14,801 nt of DNA from QWPN01 sp044360305. Its GTDB lineage: Bacteria; Planctomycetota; Planctomycetia; Pirellulales; UBA1268. This document shows positions 6,741 to 14,801 of this stretch, one piece after another. Below the pieces are notes generated by a model. That model was not told the DNA's origin. It saw nothing but the letters and a program-made list of their open reading frames with translations, and did not search any database. The stretch is from contig JBIKKQ010000085.1 in the NCBI GenBank assembly GCA_044360305.1, forward strand, positions 1 to 14,801, in the 5' to 3' direction. The position numbers and the translations under genes were made by a program. Within the stretch, counting starts at the first letter, position 1. Each line of letters opens with the position of its first letter.

Positions 6741-7462
6741 TCCTCGCCGCGGCCGGGCAGAGCAGCCGCTTCGGCACCACGGGCTACAAGAAGCCGTTCG
6801 CGCCGCTGGCCGGCCGGCCGGTATGGCTCCACTCGGCCGAAAAGTTCCTCGACCGGGACGACGTCAAGCAGCTCGTGGTGGTCGTGGCCCCGGAGGACCG
6901 CGAGGCGTTCGTCGAGAAGTTCGGCGCCACCCTGGCGTTCATGGGCATCACGCTCGCCGAAGGGGGCGGTCAGCGGGCCGACTCGGTGCGCCGCGGCCTG
7001 GAGAAGCTGCGACCGGAGATCGACATGGTCGTGATCCACGACGCCGCCCGCCCCTGCCTGGCACAGGCCTGGATCGACCGGGTGTTCGCGGCGGGCGTCC
7101 GCGACGGGGCCGCGATCCTCGGCACCCCGGTCGTCGCCACGCTCAAGCGGGTCGGGGCGGATGGCACCGTCGTCGAGACCGTGGACCGCAGCGGCCTGTG
7201 GGAGGCACAGACGCCGCAGGTCTTCGCCCGCGACCTGCTGGAGCGGGCGTTCGCCGCCGGCCATGCCACGCAGCCGACCGACGAGGCCCAGCTCGTCGAG
7301 GCGGTCGGGCAGCGGGTCACGGTCGTGCCCGGTTCGCCGCTGAATCTCAAGATCACCTCGCCCGACGACCTGCGGCTCGCCGAACGGACCCTCGGGGCGC
7401 TCCCCGCCCCGAAGCTCGCCGGCCCCGCCCACCCGTTCGCCGGCGACGACATCTGGAGATAG
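6722..7462 (+). CDS. ispD: 2-C-methyl-D-erythritol 4-phosphate cytidylyltransferase
   Basis: A 246-residue cytosolic enzyme of the MEP isoprenoid pathway. It joins CTP and methylerythritol phosphate to give CDP-methylerythritol. Family motifs are in order: the nucleotide-binding loop AAAGQSSRFG (9-18) with Lys24, HDAARP (106-111), LWEAQTPQVF (159-168), TDEA (186-189) and LNLKITSPDDL with Lys210. Length is close to the usual 230-240. The ATG at 6722 overlaps the last 19 nt of the giant gene in another frame, so translation may be coupled; there is no Shine-Dalgarno site. tyrS begins 9 nt after its stop. No ispF lies beside it, unlike in many bacteria. Confidence 0.93.
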   Translation: MPRFGVILAAAGQSSRFGTTGYKKPFAPLAGRPVWLHSAEKFLDRDDVKQLVVVVAPEDREAFVEKFGATLAFMGITLAEGGGQRADSVRRGLEKLRPEIDMVVIHDAARPCLAQAWIDRVFAAGVRDGAAILGTPVVATLKRVGADGTVVETVDRSGLWEAQTPQVFARDLLERAFAAGHATQPTDEAQLVEAVGQRVTVVPGSPLNLKITSPDDLRLAERTLGALPAPKLAGPAHPFAGDDIWR

Positions 7463-7471
7463 GCCCGACCC

Positions 7472-8752
<1,281 letters not shown>

Positions 8753-8757
8753 ACCAC

Positions 8758-8792
8758 GGGCCGCCGCCGCATTCGCGGCAGCGGCGCGGCCC
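8758..8792. terminator. Strong hairpin between convergent tyrS and accD
   Basis: GGGCCGC (8758-8764) pairs with GCGGCCC (8786-8792). After one bulged base, GCCGC (8766-8770) pairs with GCGGC (8781-8785), giving about 12 bp around a 10-nt loop. It fills the 69-nt gap between the two convergent stop codons. There is no T run on either side, so it is a terminator or 3'-end protector by position rather than a textbook intrinsic terminator. Confidence 0.4.
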
Positions 8793-8821
8793 AGGCCGTG
8801 AGGCGATGGCAGCCCCGCGGT

Positions 8822-9757
8822 TCAGGCCCCGCAGTAGTCGATCGCCCGGGCGATCTCGCTCTTCAGATCCTTGCGGGCCACGATCCGGTCGATGAACCCG
8901 TGCTCGAGGAGAAACTCGCTCGTCTGAAAGCCCTTGGGCAGTTCCACCCGGATCGTGGCCTTGATCGTCCGCGGGCCGGCGAAGCCGATCAGGGCCCGCG
9001 GCTCGGCGAAGCACAAATCCCCGAGCGAGGCGAAACTGGCGGCCACGCCCCCCATCGTCGGATTGGTGAGCACCGAGATGAACAGGCCGCCGGCCTGGGC
9101 GTAGCGGGCCAGTGCCGCCGACACCTTCGCCATCTGCATCAGCGACAGGATGCCCTCATGCATCCGGGCGCCGCCGCCTGAGGCGCTGATGATGATCAGC
9201 GGCAGCCGCTCGGCGGTGGCCCGCTCCACGAGCCGGGTCAGCCGCTCGCCGACGACGCTCCCCATCGAGCCCATGATGAACGACGAATCGGTCACGCCGC
9301 AGGCCACCCGCCGGGCCCGGATCATGCCGCTGCCGGTGAGGGCTGCGTCGGAGAGCCCGGTCCGGCGCTGCTCGGCGACGAGCCGCTCGGCGTAGGGCTT
9401 CTTGTCGCGGAACCCGAGCGGGTCGGTGGGCCGCAGGTTGCCATCCCACTCCTCGAACGTACCCGCGTCGAGGAGCTGCTCGATCCGCTGCGGGGCGGAG
9501 ACGTACCAGTGGTAGCCGCACTGCGGGCAGACGTTGAGCAGTTCCTCGGCTTCCTTGCGGTAGATCGTCGCCCCGCAGCCGCCGCACTTGAGCCACAGCC
9601 CCTCGGGCACGCCGCGCTTGGCCCGGGGGCCGGAGCGGGACGGCACGGCCGGATCACGGCCGTCGGCCGGGTTGTGATCCCGGGACGGATGCCTCGGGGC
9701 CTGGGGCTCGGCGGCCCTGTCGGCGGGGGCGGCCGCGGTGGTTCGGCGGCGTTCCAT
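8822..9757 (-). CDS. accD: Acetyl-CoA carboxylase carboxyltransferase subunit beta
   Basis: A 311-residue cytosolic protein. With AccA it transfers the carboxyl group from biotin to acetyl-CoA, giving malonyl-CoA for fatty-acid synthesis. A zinc ribbon is formed by Cys58, Cys61, Cys77 and Cys80 (CGGC and CPQC). Carboxyltransferase motifs follow: SASGGGARMHEG (191-202), SLMQMAK, TNPTMGGVAASFASLGD (231-247) and FAGPRTIKATI, then LPKGFQTSEFLLEHGFID. The usual motif is SGGARMQEG, so there is one extra Gly here. A ~50-residue Arg/Pro/Ala-rich N-terminal extension precedes the zinc ribbon; ATG 9757 is the only Met before it, and no Shine-Dalgarno is visible. It is the last gene of the rpe, phosphatase-like, accD series; accA is not in the window. 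Confidence 0.95.
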   Translation of the reverse strand: MERRRTTAAAPADRAAEPQAPRHPSRDHNPADGRDPAVPSRSGPRAKRGVPEGLWLKCGGCGATIYRKEAEELLNVCPQCGYHWYVSAPQRIEQLLDAGTFEEWDGNLRPTDPLGFRDKKPYAERLVAEQRRTGLSDAALTGSGMIRARRVACGVTDSSFIMGSMGSVVGERLTRLVERATAERLPLIIISASGGGARMHEGILSLMQMAKVSAALARYAQAGGLFISVLTNPTMGGVAASFASLGDLCFAEPRALIGFAGPRTIKATIRVELPKGFQTSEFLLEHGFIDRIVARKDLKSEIARAIDYCGA

Positions 9758-9896
9758 GCGTCATGCAGCGGGGTATGGGGAATCGGGACGGGCAACCGGG
9801 TGACGACGTCCGGCAGTGTAGCCCGAACGCCCCCGGGCGTGCTGCGCCGGAATGTCCCGGCCGCGAGGCCGGCCGGGGAGCCCTCGGGAGGAACGG
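9758..9896. other. Spacer between accD and the phosphatase-like gene, with two hairpins
   Basis: This 139-nt non-coding gap holds two palindromic sites. ACGCCC-CC-GGGCGT spans 9827-9840. CCGGCC-GCGA-GGCCGG (9857-9872) is a 6-bp stem with a tetraloop. Neither has a T run, so they may be 3'-end or attenuation structures for the upstream gene. The gap is large enough for accD to have its own promoter, but I see no convincing -35/-10 pair. Confidence 0.35.
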
Positions 9897-10502
9897 TCAG
9901 AGGGCCTGGGGCTGCCGCCGGGCCGACGCCGGACGCCACTGGGCCGCCATCGGAAGTTCGAGCGGGTTTGGCCGCTGCGGATCACCATCCCACAGATCCC
10001 CGAGCGGTTCCGCCGCGACGACCCAGCCGATGATCCTGTCGAGCGGCGGCGGCACGACCAGGGCCACCCGGCCGACGGGGTGCCGCCTGACGAGTTTGTC
10101 CAGCGCCGTCGCAACCCGCTCGCAGGCCTCCTCGACGAGCTCCCCCTCGGGAGCGGCGACGGCCCACGGATTGTCCTGCCATTGCCGATGCAGCCGCGGC
10201 TGCTTGCGCCGGATCTCGTCGATCAGCATCCCCTGCCACAGTCCCTGATCGAGGTTCTGCAGCCGCGGCAGCCGGCGCAGCCGCAGCCCGCAGGCGGCGG
10301 CGACGATCCGGCCCGTCTCGACCGCGCAGCCGCTGGCCGCCGCGTAGATCGTGTCGATCCCCCGGCTGGCCGCGGCGGCGCCGAGCCGCTCCGCTTCGGC
10401 GTTGCCGGCGGCGCACAGCGGGATGTCGAGCGTGCCGCGGATCCGCCCCTGAAGGTCGTAGTCGGTCGGGGCGGAACGGATCAGGATCAGCTGTTCTGGC
10501 AT
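9897..10502 (-). CDS. Histidine-phosphatase-fold protein lacking catalytic histidines (probable pseudoenzyme)
   Basis: This 201-residue protein follows the layout of the histidine phosphatase / phosphoglycerate-mutase family. LILIRSAPTDYDLQGRIRG (5-23) aligns with the L-x-R-H-G-E/Q-T...G-R-x-x-G start. YAAASGCAVETGRIV (53-67) aligns with YSSPLxRAxxTA. LDQGLWQGM (84-92) matches LDxGxWEG, and APEGEL matches the PxGES loop. Three active-site features are missing: His of RHG is Ser10, the second Arg position is Gly58/Cys59, and the late SHGG is PPPL (151-154). Catalysis by the usual phospho-histidine route should be impossible, so a binding or regulatory role is likelier. It follows rpe by 30 nt. 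The frame is intact, which argues against a decaying pseudogene. Confidence 0.75.
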   Translation of the reverse strand: MPEQLILIRSAPTDYDLQGRIRGTLDIPLCAAGNAEAERLGAAAASRGIDTIYAAASGCAVETGRIVAAACGLRLRRLPRLQNLDQGLWQGMLIDEIRRKQPRLHRQWQDNPWAVAAPEGELVEEACERVATALDKLVRRHPVGRVALVVPPPLDRIIGWVVAAEPLGDLWDGDPQRPNPLELPMAAQWRPASARRQPQAL

Positions 10503-10532
10503 GTCGGCGGAGGATGCTCCACGGGTGTCGGG

Positions 10533-11267
10533 TCAGGCGGCGGCGCGGGCGATGCCTTCCAATTCGGCGATCGCCCGGGCGTAGTTGGCGGAGCGGATGA
10601 CGGCGCTGCCGGCCACGATCAACTCGGCGCCGGCGCCGGCCACCGCCGCCACGGTCTCGACGCCGATGCCACCATCCACGCCGATGCGAAACCGGCTGCC
10701 GTCCCGGCGACGCAGTTCGGCGAGCTGGGCGATTTTGGCGACCGCCCGCGGATCGAACGGCTGGCCGCCATACCCCGGCTCGACGCTCATCACGAGGACG
10801 CCGTCGCAGACGTCGAGCAGCGGTTCGATGCGGTCCACCGGCGTGCCGGGGCTGATGGCGAGGTGGGCCCGGGGGCCGAGGGCGGCGATCGCCCGGAGCA
10901 GGGCCCGCGGGTCGGCGGACGATTCGACGTGGACCGTGAGCACGTCGGCGCCGAGCCGGGCGTAGTCGGCGATCGTCCGCTCCGGCTCCTCGATCATCAG
11001 GTGGACCTCGATCGGCACCCGGGCCGCCCGCCGGACCGCCTCGACGACCACCGAGCCGTAGGTCAACTGGGGCACGAACCGGCCGTCCATGACGTCCAGG
11101 TGCAGGGCCCGGGCACCGGCCTCCTCGAGCCGGGTGACTTCCCGGGCCAGGTGTCCGAAATCGCAGAGCAACAGGGCCGGAAGCACGAGCGGCCCGGGAG
11201 CGTCCAGCACCGCGACCGAGCCGGCCAACGCCTGTCCTGACGGTGAGTTCACGTGCCGAGGCTGCAA
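10533..11267 (-). CDS. rpe: Ribulose-phosphate 3-epimerase
   Basis: A TIM-barrel enzyme (244 residues from this start) that interconverts ribulose 5-phosphate and xylulose 5-phosphate. Signature parts are LHLDVMDGRFVP with His56 and Asp58, VHLMIEEPE with His89, MSVEPGYGGQPF (160-171), and VDGGI with Asp198. The usual N-terminal PSILxxDF is PALLLCDF here, so the substrate-contacting Ser is Ala31. The start is uncertain: position 11267 is a TTG, and there is no Met before MDG. In-frame alternatives are GTG 11252 and TTG 11228; the latter has AGGACAGG close upstream. The core barrel needs residues from about 27 on. It probably heads the leftward unit ahead of the phosphatase-like gene and accD. 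Confidence 0.92.
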   Translation of the reverse strand: MQPRHVNSPSGQALAGSVAVLDAPGPLVLPALLLCDFGHLAREVTRLEEAGARALHLDVMDGRFVPQLTYGSVVVEAVRRAARVPIEVHLMIEEPERTIADYARLGADVLTVHVESSADPRALLRAIAALGPRAHLAISPGTPVDRIEPLLDVCDGVLVMSVEPGYGGQPFDPRAVAKIAQLAELRRRDGSRFRIGVDGGIGVETVAAVAGAGAELIVAGSAVIRSANYARAIAELEGIARAAA

Positions 11268-11620
11268 GTCCGTGGCGTGCGCCTGGCAACCCTGCCCGAC
11301 GCGATGCCCCAGTCTACCACGCCCGCGGCAAAACCATGGACGAAAGCTCGTGTGCCCTGTTTTTCACGGCAGAAGGGGCTGCCCCTCCCAGGAACGCCGG
11401 ACGTTCTCTACGGCCCTCCGGGCCTTCGTTCACTGCATGTCCGCTGCGCTTCGGCATCCAAGCCTTCGCTTGCTTCCATAGCCCGGCGTCCTGGTAGGGG
11501 CACCCCCTTTCCACGCAGAAGCCGCAAGGACAATTGTTCGAATCGTTAGAATTCTGCGCCGTTGGCCGGCAGCGCCCGCGGCATGCCGTTCGCCTGCACG
11601 CCACCCCGCGGACCATTCCC
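11268..11620. other. Divergent intergenic region between rpe and putA
   Basis: This is 353 nt with no convincing protein gene. The middle is filled by an inverted-repeat element (11371-11511). The right part (11528-11556) is unusually A/T-rich for the window and holds a TAGAAT hexamer (11547-11552) that could be a -10 for putA, but no matching -35 lies at the right distance. The left part shows no clear rpe promoter. Overlapping ORFs on both strands here have no coding features. Confidence 0.5.
11371..11511. repeat. MITE-like inverted-repeat element or structured RNA (~140 bp)
   Basis: The left arm (11371-11400, containing TGCCCCTCCCAGGAACGCC) and the right arm (11483-11511, containing GGCGTCCTGGTAGGGGCA) are reverse complements at about 26 of 30 aligned positions. 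The 82-nt loop holds further hairpins: GGCCC-TCC-GGGCC (11412-11424) and CAAGC-CTTC-GCTTG (11459-11472). It encodes no transposase. The design suits a non-autonomous mobile element, a dispersed intergenic repeat, or a folded RNA. Copies elsewhere in the genome cannot be checked here. Confidence 0.6.
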
Positions 11621-14600
11621 ATGACGAGCACCACGGCCTTTGCTTCCCTGCTCCCCAGCCGACTGTCGGCCCGTGACCTCGCGGGCATCGAGACGCGCAC
11701 GCAGGAACTCGGCCGCGAACTGCTCGCAGCCGCGCACGCCGCCGAGCCGACGCCGGCCTCGCCCGACTGGTGGGTTCAGCAGGCCGGCGAGTGGGCGACG
11801 CACGACGACGACCTCAAGGTCAGGCTGTTCCGACTCGTGGACTGCATGCCGATGCTCGGCGACGCGGCGGCGATCGACCGGCACGTCCGCGAATACATCG
11901 ACGACGACACGCTCGCCCGGCTGCCGAGCCCGCTGCGGCTCGCCTTCCAGGCCGCCCGCACCGGCGTGCTCGCCCCGTTCGCGGCCCGGGCCGTGCGGGC
12001 TGCGGTGCTCGCCCAGGCCCGGCGGTTCATCGCCGGCGCCACCCCGGCCGAGGCCGCCCGGGCGGCGTTGGCCGAGCGGCACCGGCACCGGGCGTTCACG
12101 CTCGACCTGCTCGGCGAGGCGGTGACCAGTGAGGCCGAGGCCGACGCCTACGCGCAGGCCTACATGCAGCTCCTCGAGGAACTGCCGGGCCGGGCCGCGG
12201 CATGGCCGCACGACCCGCGGATCGACGACGGCCCCGACGGCCCGCTGCCCCGGGTCAACCTGTCGCTCAAGCTCTCCGCGCTCGACAGCCGCTTCGACGC
12301 CATCGACCCGCAGGGCACCGCCGACCGGGTGCTCGCCCGGCTCAGGCCGCTGTGGCGCCGGGCCCGCGCAGCGGGAGCGCAGGTGCACGTGGACATGGAG
12401 AGCCGGGCCACCAAGGATCTGACGTTCGCCATCTTCCGGCGCATCGCCGACGAGGCGGAGTTTCGCGACTGGCCGCATTGCGGCATCGTGGTCCAGTGCT
12501 ATCTCAAGGAGGCGCCGCGCGACCTCGCGGCCCTCGCCGACTGGGCCCGGCGGCGCGGCACGCCGGTCTGGGTCCGGCTCGTGAAGGGCGCCTACTGGGA
12601 CCACGAGACGATCCTCGCCGGCGCCGCCGGCTGGCCCGTGCCGGTGTGGGAACGGAAGTGGGAGACCGACGCCTGCTACGAGGCCGCCACGACCTTTGCT
12701 TTGGAAAACGCCGATGCCCTGCGGACCGCGGTCGGCAGCCACAACCTCCGCTCGCTGGCCCACGGCATGGCCGTCGCCGAGCGGCTCGGGCTCCCACGCA
12801 ACGCGGTCGAGATGCAGATGCTCTACGGCATGGGCGACCCGGAGAAGCATGCCGTCGTGGCGGCCGGCTGGCGGCTGCGGGTCTATATGCCCTACGGCCA
12901 GCTCGTGCCGGGGATGGCCTACCTCGTCCGCCGGCTGCTGGAAAACTCCTCCAACGAGTCGTTCCTCCGCGCCGGCTTCATCAAGCACGTGCCCCCCGAG
13001 ACGCTGCTCGCCCCGCCAGAGCCGCCGGCACACGCCGCGGCCGCAGTCGAGGACGCGACCGACCGGGCCGCCGCGGCTGACGCCGCTGAGTTTCGCAACG
13101 AACCGCTCACCGATTTCGCCAACGAGGCGGCGCGGACGGCGTTCCAGCAGGCGATCGACGCGGCCCGCAGCCGGTTCGACGCCGGCCCGGCCACGGTCGT
13201 GCCGGTCGTCATCGGCGGCGTTCGCGAGGAGCGGGCCGACCGCTTCCCGCGGTTCGATCCCTCGACGACGAACCGTTTGCTGGCGACGGTGTCGGCGGCG
13301 ACGCCCGGCGACGCGGCCCGCGCCGTCGCGACCTGCAGCGCCGCCCTGCCCGGCTGGCGCGGCCTCGGCACGCCACGCCGGGCCGCCATCCTCCGGGCCG
13401 CGGCGGCGATCATGCAGCGCCGCCGGTTCGACCTCGCGGCCCTGCAGGTGTTCGAGGTCGGCAAGCCGTGGCGCGAGGCCGACGCCGACGTCGCCGAGGC
13501 GATCGATTTCTGCCTCTACTACGCCCGCGAGGCGGAGCGTCTCGCCGTCCCGCGCCGGGTGGACGTGCCCGGCGAGGAGAACGCCGGCGGCTTCTGGCCG
13601 CGCGGCGTGGCCGTGGTCATCGCGCCCTGGAATTTTCCCCTCGCGATCCTCGCGGGCATGACGACGGCGGCGCTCGTCACCGGCAACACGGTGGTCATGA
13701 AACCGGCCGAGCAGTCGTCGCTCGTCGGACTCGGCCTCCACGACATCCTCCTCGAGGCGGGCGTGCCCGGCGCGGCGCTCGCCTTTCTGCCCGGCCGCGG
13801 CGAGGAGGTGGGGCCGGCACTCGTCGCCCATCCCGACACGGCGCTCGTCGCCTTCACCGGCTCGCGGGCGGTCGGGCTGGCGATCAACCGGGCGGCCGCC
13901 GAGTCGTCGGCCGCGGACGGCAGCCGGCGGATCGTCCGCGTCATCGCCGAGCTCGGCGGCAAGAATGCGATCGTGATCGACGACGACGCCGACCTCGACG
14001 AGGCGGTGCTCGCGGTCGTCCAGAGCGGCTTCGGCTTCCAGGGACAAAAGTGCTCCGCCTGCTCGCGGGTGATCGTCCTCGACCGGGTCTACGACGCCTT
14101 CCTCGCCCGGCTCGCCGGCGCGGTCCGCGGCCTGCCGGTCGGACCGGCCTCCGATCCGGGCACGCGGGTCGGGCCGCTCGTGGACGAGGAGGCTCGGGAC
14201 CGGGTCCGGCGGTACGTCGAACTGGGCCGGCGCAGCGGCCGCACGGTGGTCGCGGTGGACGCCGGCCCGCTCGCCGACCGGGGCTGGTTCGTCGGCCCCC
14301 ACGTGTTCGCCGACGTCGATGCCGCCGGGCCGCTCGGCCAGGAGGAGATTTTCGGGCCGGTGGTCGCCGTCTTCCGGGCCCGCGACTTCGACCACGCACT
14401 GGCGCTGGCCAACGACACCCCCTACGCCCTGACCGCCGGCGTGTTCTCCCGCAGCCCGGCCCACCTGGCGGCGGCCCGCGAGTCGCTCGCGGCGGGCAAC
14501 ATCTATCTCAACCGCGGGATCACCGGGGCGCTCGTCCACCGGCAGCCGTTCGGCGGCTTCCGCATGTCGGGCATCGGCAGCAAGGCCGGGGGCCCCGACT

Positions 14601-14680
14601 ACCTGCTGCAGTTCGTGGTGCCGCGGACCATCACCGAAAACACCCTGCGCCGCGGCTTCGCCCCGCCGCCGGCCTCGTGA
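11621..14680 (+). CDS. putA: Bifunctional proline dehydrogenase / 1-pyrroline-5-carboxylate dehydrogenase
   Basis: A 1019-residue enzyme that oxidises proline to glutamate in two steps, with channelling between the sites. The FAD-dependent proline dehydrogenase barrel covers about 130-455: VNLSLKLSALDSRFD, VHVDMES, RLVKGAYWD, MLYGMGD, YMPYGQLVPGMAYLVRRL, and NSSNESFL. The NAD-dependent aldehyde dehydrogenase half starts near 500: VIAPWNFPLAI, KPAEQSSL, FTGSRAVG, Glu777 in AELGGKN, Cys811 in GQKCSACSR, and EEIFGPV. Glu and Cys are 34 residues apart, as is usual. It has no N-terminal ribbon-helix-helix, so this is the short PutA type without autoregulatory DNA binding. I chose ATG 11621; the frame opens from a TTG at 11534, but the extra 29 residues have no family match. 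No Shine-Dalgarno is clear. It is a single-gene unit, closed by a terminator. Confidence 0.96.
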   Translation: MTSTTAFASLLPSRLSARDLAGIETRTQELGRELLAAAHAAEPTPASPDWWVQQAGEWATHDDDLKVRLFRLVDCMPMLGDAAAIDRHVREYIDDDTLARLPSPLRLAFQAARTGVLAPFAARAVRAAVLAQARRFIAGATPAEAARAALAERHRHRAFTLDLLGEAVTSEAEADAYAQAYMQLLEELPGRAAAWPHDPRIDDGPDGPLPRVNLSLKLSALDSRFDAIDPQGTADRVLARLRPLWRRARAAGAQVHVDMESRATKDLTFAIFRRIADEAEFRDWPHCGIVVQCYLKEAPRDLAALADWARRRGTPVWVRLVKGAYWDHETILAGAAGWPVPVWERKWETDACYEAATTFALENADALRTAVGSHNLRSLAHGMAVAERLGLPRNAVEMQMLYGMGDPEKHAVVAAGWRLRVYMPYGQLVPGMAYLVRRLLENSSNESFLRAGFIKHVPPETLLAPPEPPAHAAAAVEDATDRAAAADAAEFRNEPLTDFANEAARTAFQQAIDAARSRFDAGPATVVPVVIGGVREERADRFPRFDPSTTNRLLATVSAATPGDAARAVATCSAALPGWRGLGTPRRAAILRAAAAIMQRRRFDLAALQVFEVGKPWREADADVAEAIDFCLYYAREAERLAVPRRVDVPGEENAGGFWPRGVAVVIAPWNFPLAILAGMTTAALVTGNTVVMKPAEQSSLVGLGLHDILLEAGVPGAALAFLPGRGEEVGPALVAHPDTALVAFTGSRAVGLAINRAAAESSAADGSRRIVRVIAELGGKNAIVIDDDADLDEAVLAVVQSGFGFQGQKCSACSRVIVLDRVYDAFLARLAGAVRGLPVGPASDPGTRVGPLVDEEARDRVRRYVELGRRSGRTVVAVDAGPLADRGWFVGPHVFADVDAAGPLGQEEIFGPVVAVFRARDFDHALALANDTPYALTAGVFSRSPAHLAAARESLAAGNIYLNRGITGALVHRQPFGGFRMSGIGSKAGGPDYLLQFVVPRTITENTLRRGFAPPPAS

Positions 14681-14699
14681 TCGCCGCCGCCCACGTCCG

Positions 14700-14727
14700 G
14701 ACACTGCCGACGTGACACTGCCGACGC
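14700..14727 (+). repeat. Two 14-bp direct repeats after putA
   Basis: GACACTGCCGACGT (14700-14713) is followed directly by GACACTGCCGACGC (14714-14727). The two copies are adjacent and differ only in the last base. They lie between the putA stop and its terminator, and no function is evident. Confidence 0.8.
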
Positions 14728-14746
14728 GGCCGGCGGCCGGTTTTTT
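14727..14746 (+). terminator. Intrinsic terminator of putA
   Basis: CGGCC (14727-14731), a GGC loop and GGCCG (14735-14739) form a short GC-rich hairpin that is followed after one G by six T residues (14741-14746). A second pairing, GGCCGG (14735-14740) with CCGGCC (14747-14752) around the T run, is also possible. It lies about 47 nt after the putA stop. Nothing further is recognisable in 14753-14801. Confidence 0.6.
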
Positions 14747-14801
14747 CCGGCCTTGGCGCCACGGCCTTTTCGGCCCTCACGAAAGCCTCACAATCTGCCG
14801 C

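Noticed and set aside
9852..11289. Long ORFs of 435 to 462 residues over rpe and the phosphatase-like gene
   Set aside because: They are shadows of genes with recognised family motifs in another frame or strand.
11547..11552. TAGAAT as the putA promoter -10
   Set aside because: No -35-like hexamer occurs 16-18 bp upstream, so I mention it only within the intergenic description.
11546..14704. 1052-residue minus-strand ORF opposite putA
   Set aside because: It is antisense to a full-length PutA with both active sites. It is the mirror product of high GC at third positions.

Overview
The window is GC-rich bacterial DNA, most likely from a planctomycete (Planctomycetota, probably Pirellulales-like). 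The best evidence is at the left edge. Read on the minus strand, positions 1-111 are the first ~111 nt of a 16S rRNA gene, with a planctomycete-type 5' end (AGGGTTTGATTCTGGCTCAG, then GAGTGAACGTTGGCGGCGTG). The giant secreted multidomain protein with Gly/Met- and Gly/Ala-rich tracts and weak Shine-Dalgarno use also fit that phylum. No tree or database search was run.

Layout. (1) 1-418, minus strand: the 5' end of 16S rRNA, a ~234-nt leader with a boxB-like hairpin and a boxA-like antiterminator, a -35/-10 promoter with an A/T tract upstream, and an intrinsic terminator whose T run doubles as that tract. The small ORFs in this stretch are not genes. (2) 520-1629, minus: an exported HtrA/Deg-type serine protease with one PDZ domain. 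(3) 1630-1916: a divergent regulatory region with two palindromes, each overlapping a candidate promoter. (4) 1917-6740, plus: a 1607-residue exported protein with vWA, coiled-coil, secretin-N-like (STN), Gly/Met, TPR-like and DUF2135-like parts, Gly/Ala tandem repeats, and two copies of a ~60-residue Cys-Trp module that resembles the CFI-box C-terminal domain. (5) 6722-8752, plus: ispD and tyrS, tightly packed behind the giant gene. (6) 8822-11267, minus: rpe, a histidine-phosphatase-fold protein lacking its catalytic histidines, and accD. (7) 11268-11620: a divergent intergenic region holding a ~140-bp inverted-repeat element. (8) 11621-14680, plus: a bifunctional PutA (proline dehydrogenase plus P5C dehydrogenase), followed by an intrinsic terminator.

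Most genes are housekeeping: isoprenoid synthesis (IspD), translation (TyrS, 16S), fatty-acid synthesis (AccD), pentose phosphate or Calvin-type carbon flow (Rpe) and proline catabolism (PutA). The parts that stand out are the giant vWA/STN/DUF2135 protein divergent from an envelope protease, the pseudo-phosphatase between rpe and accD, the compact rrn control region and the inverted-repeat element. I see no CRISPR array, transposase, integrase, phage gene, tRNA or classical defence system.
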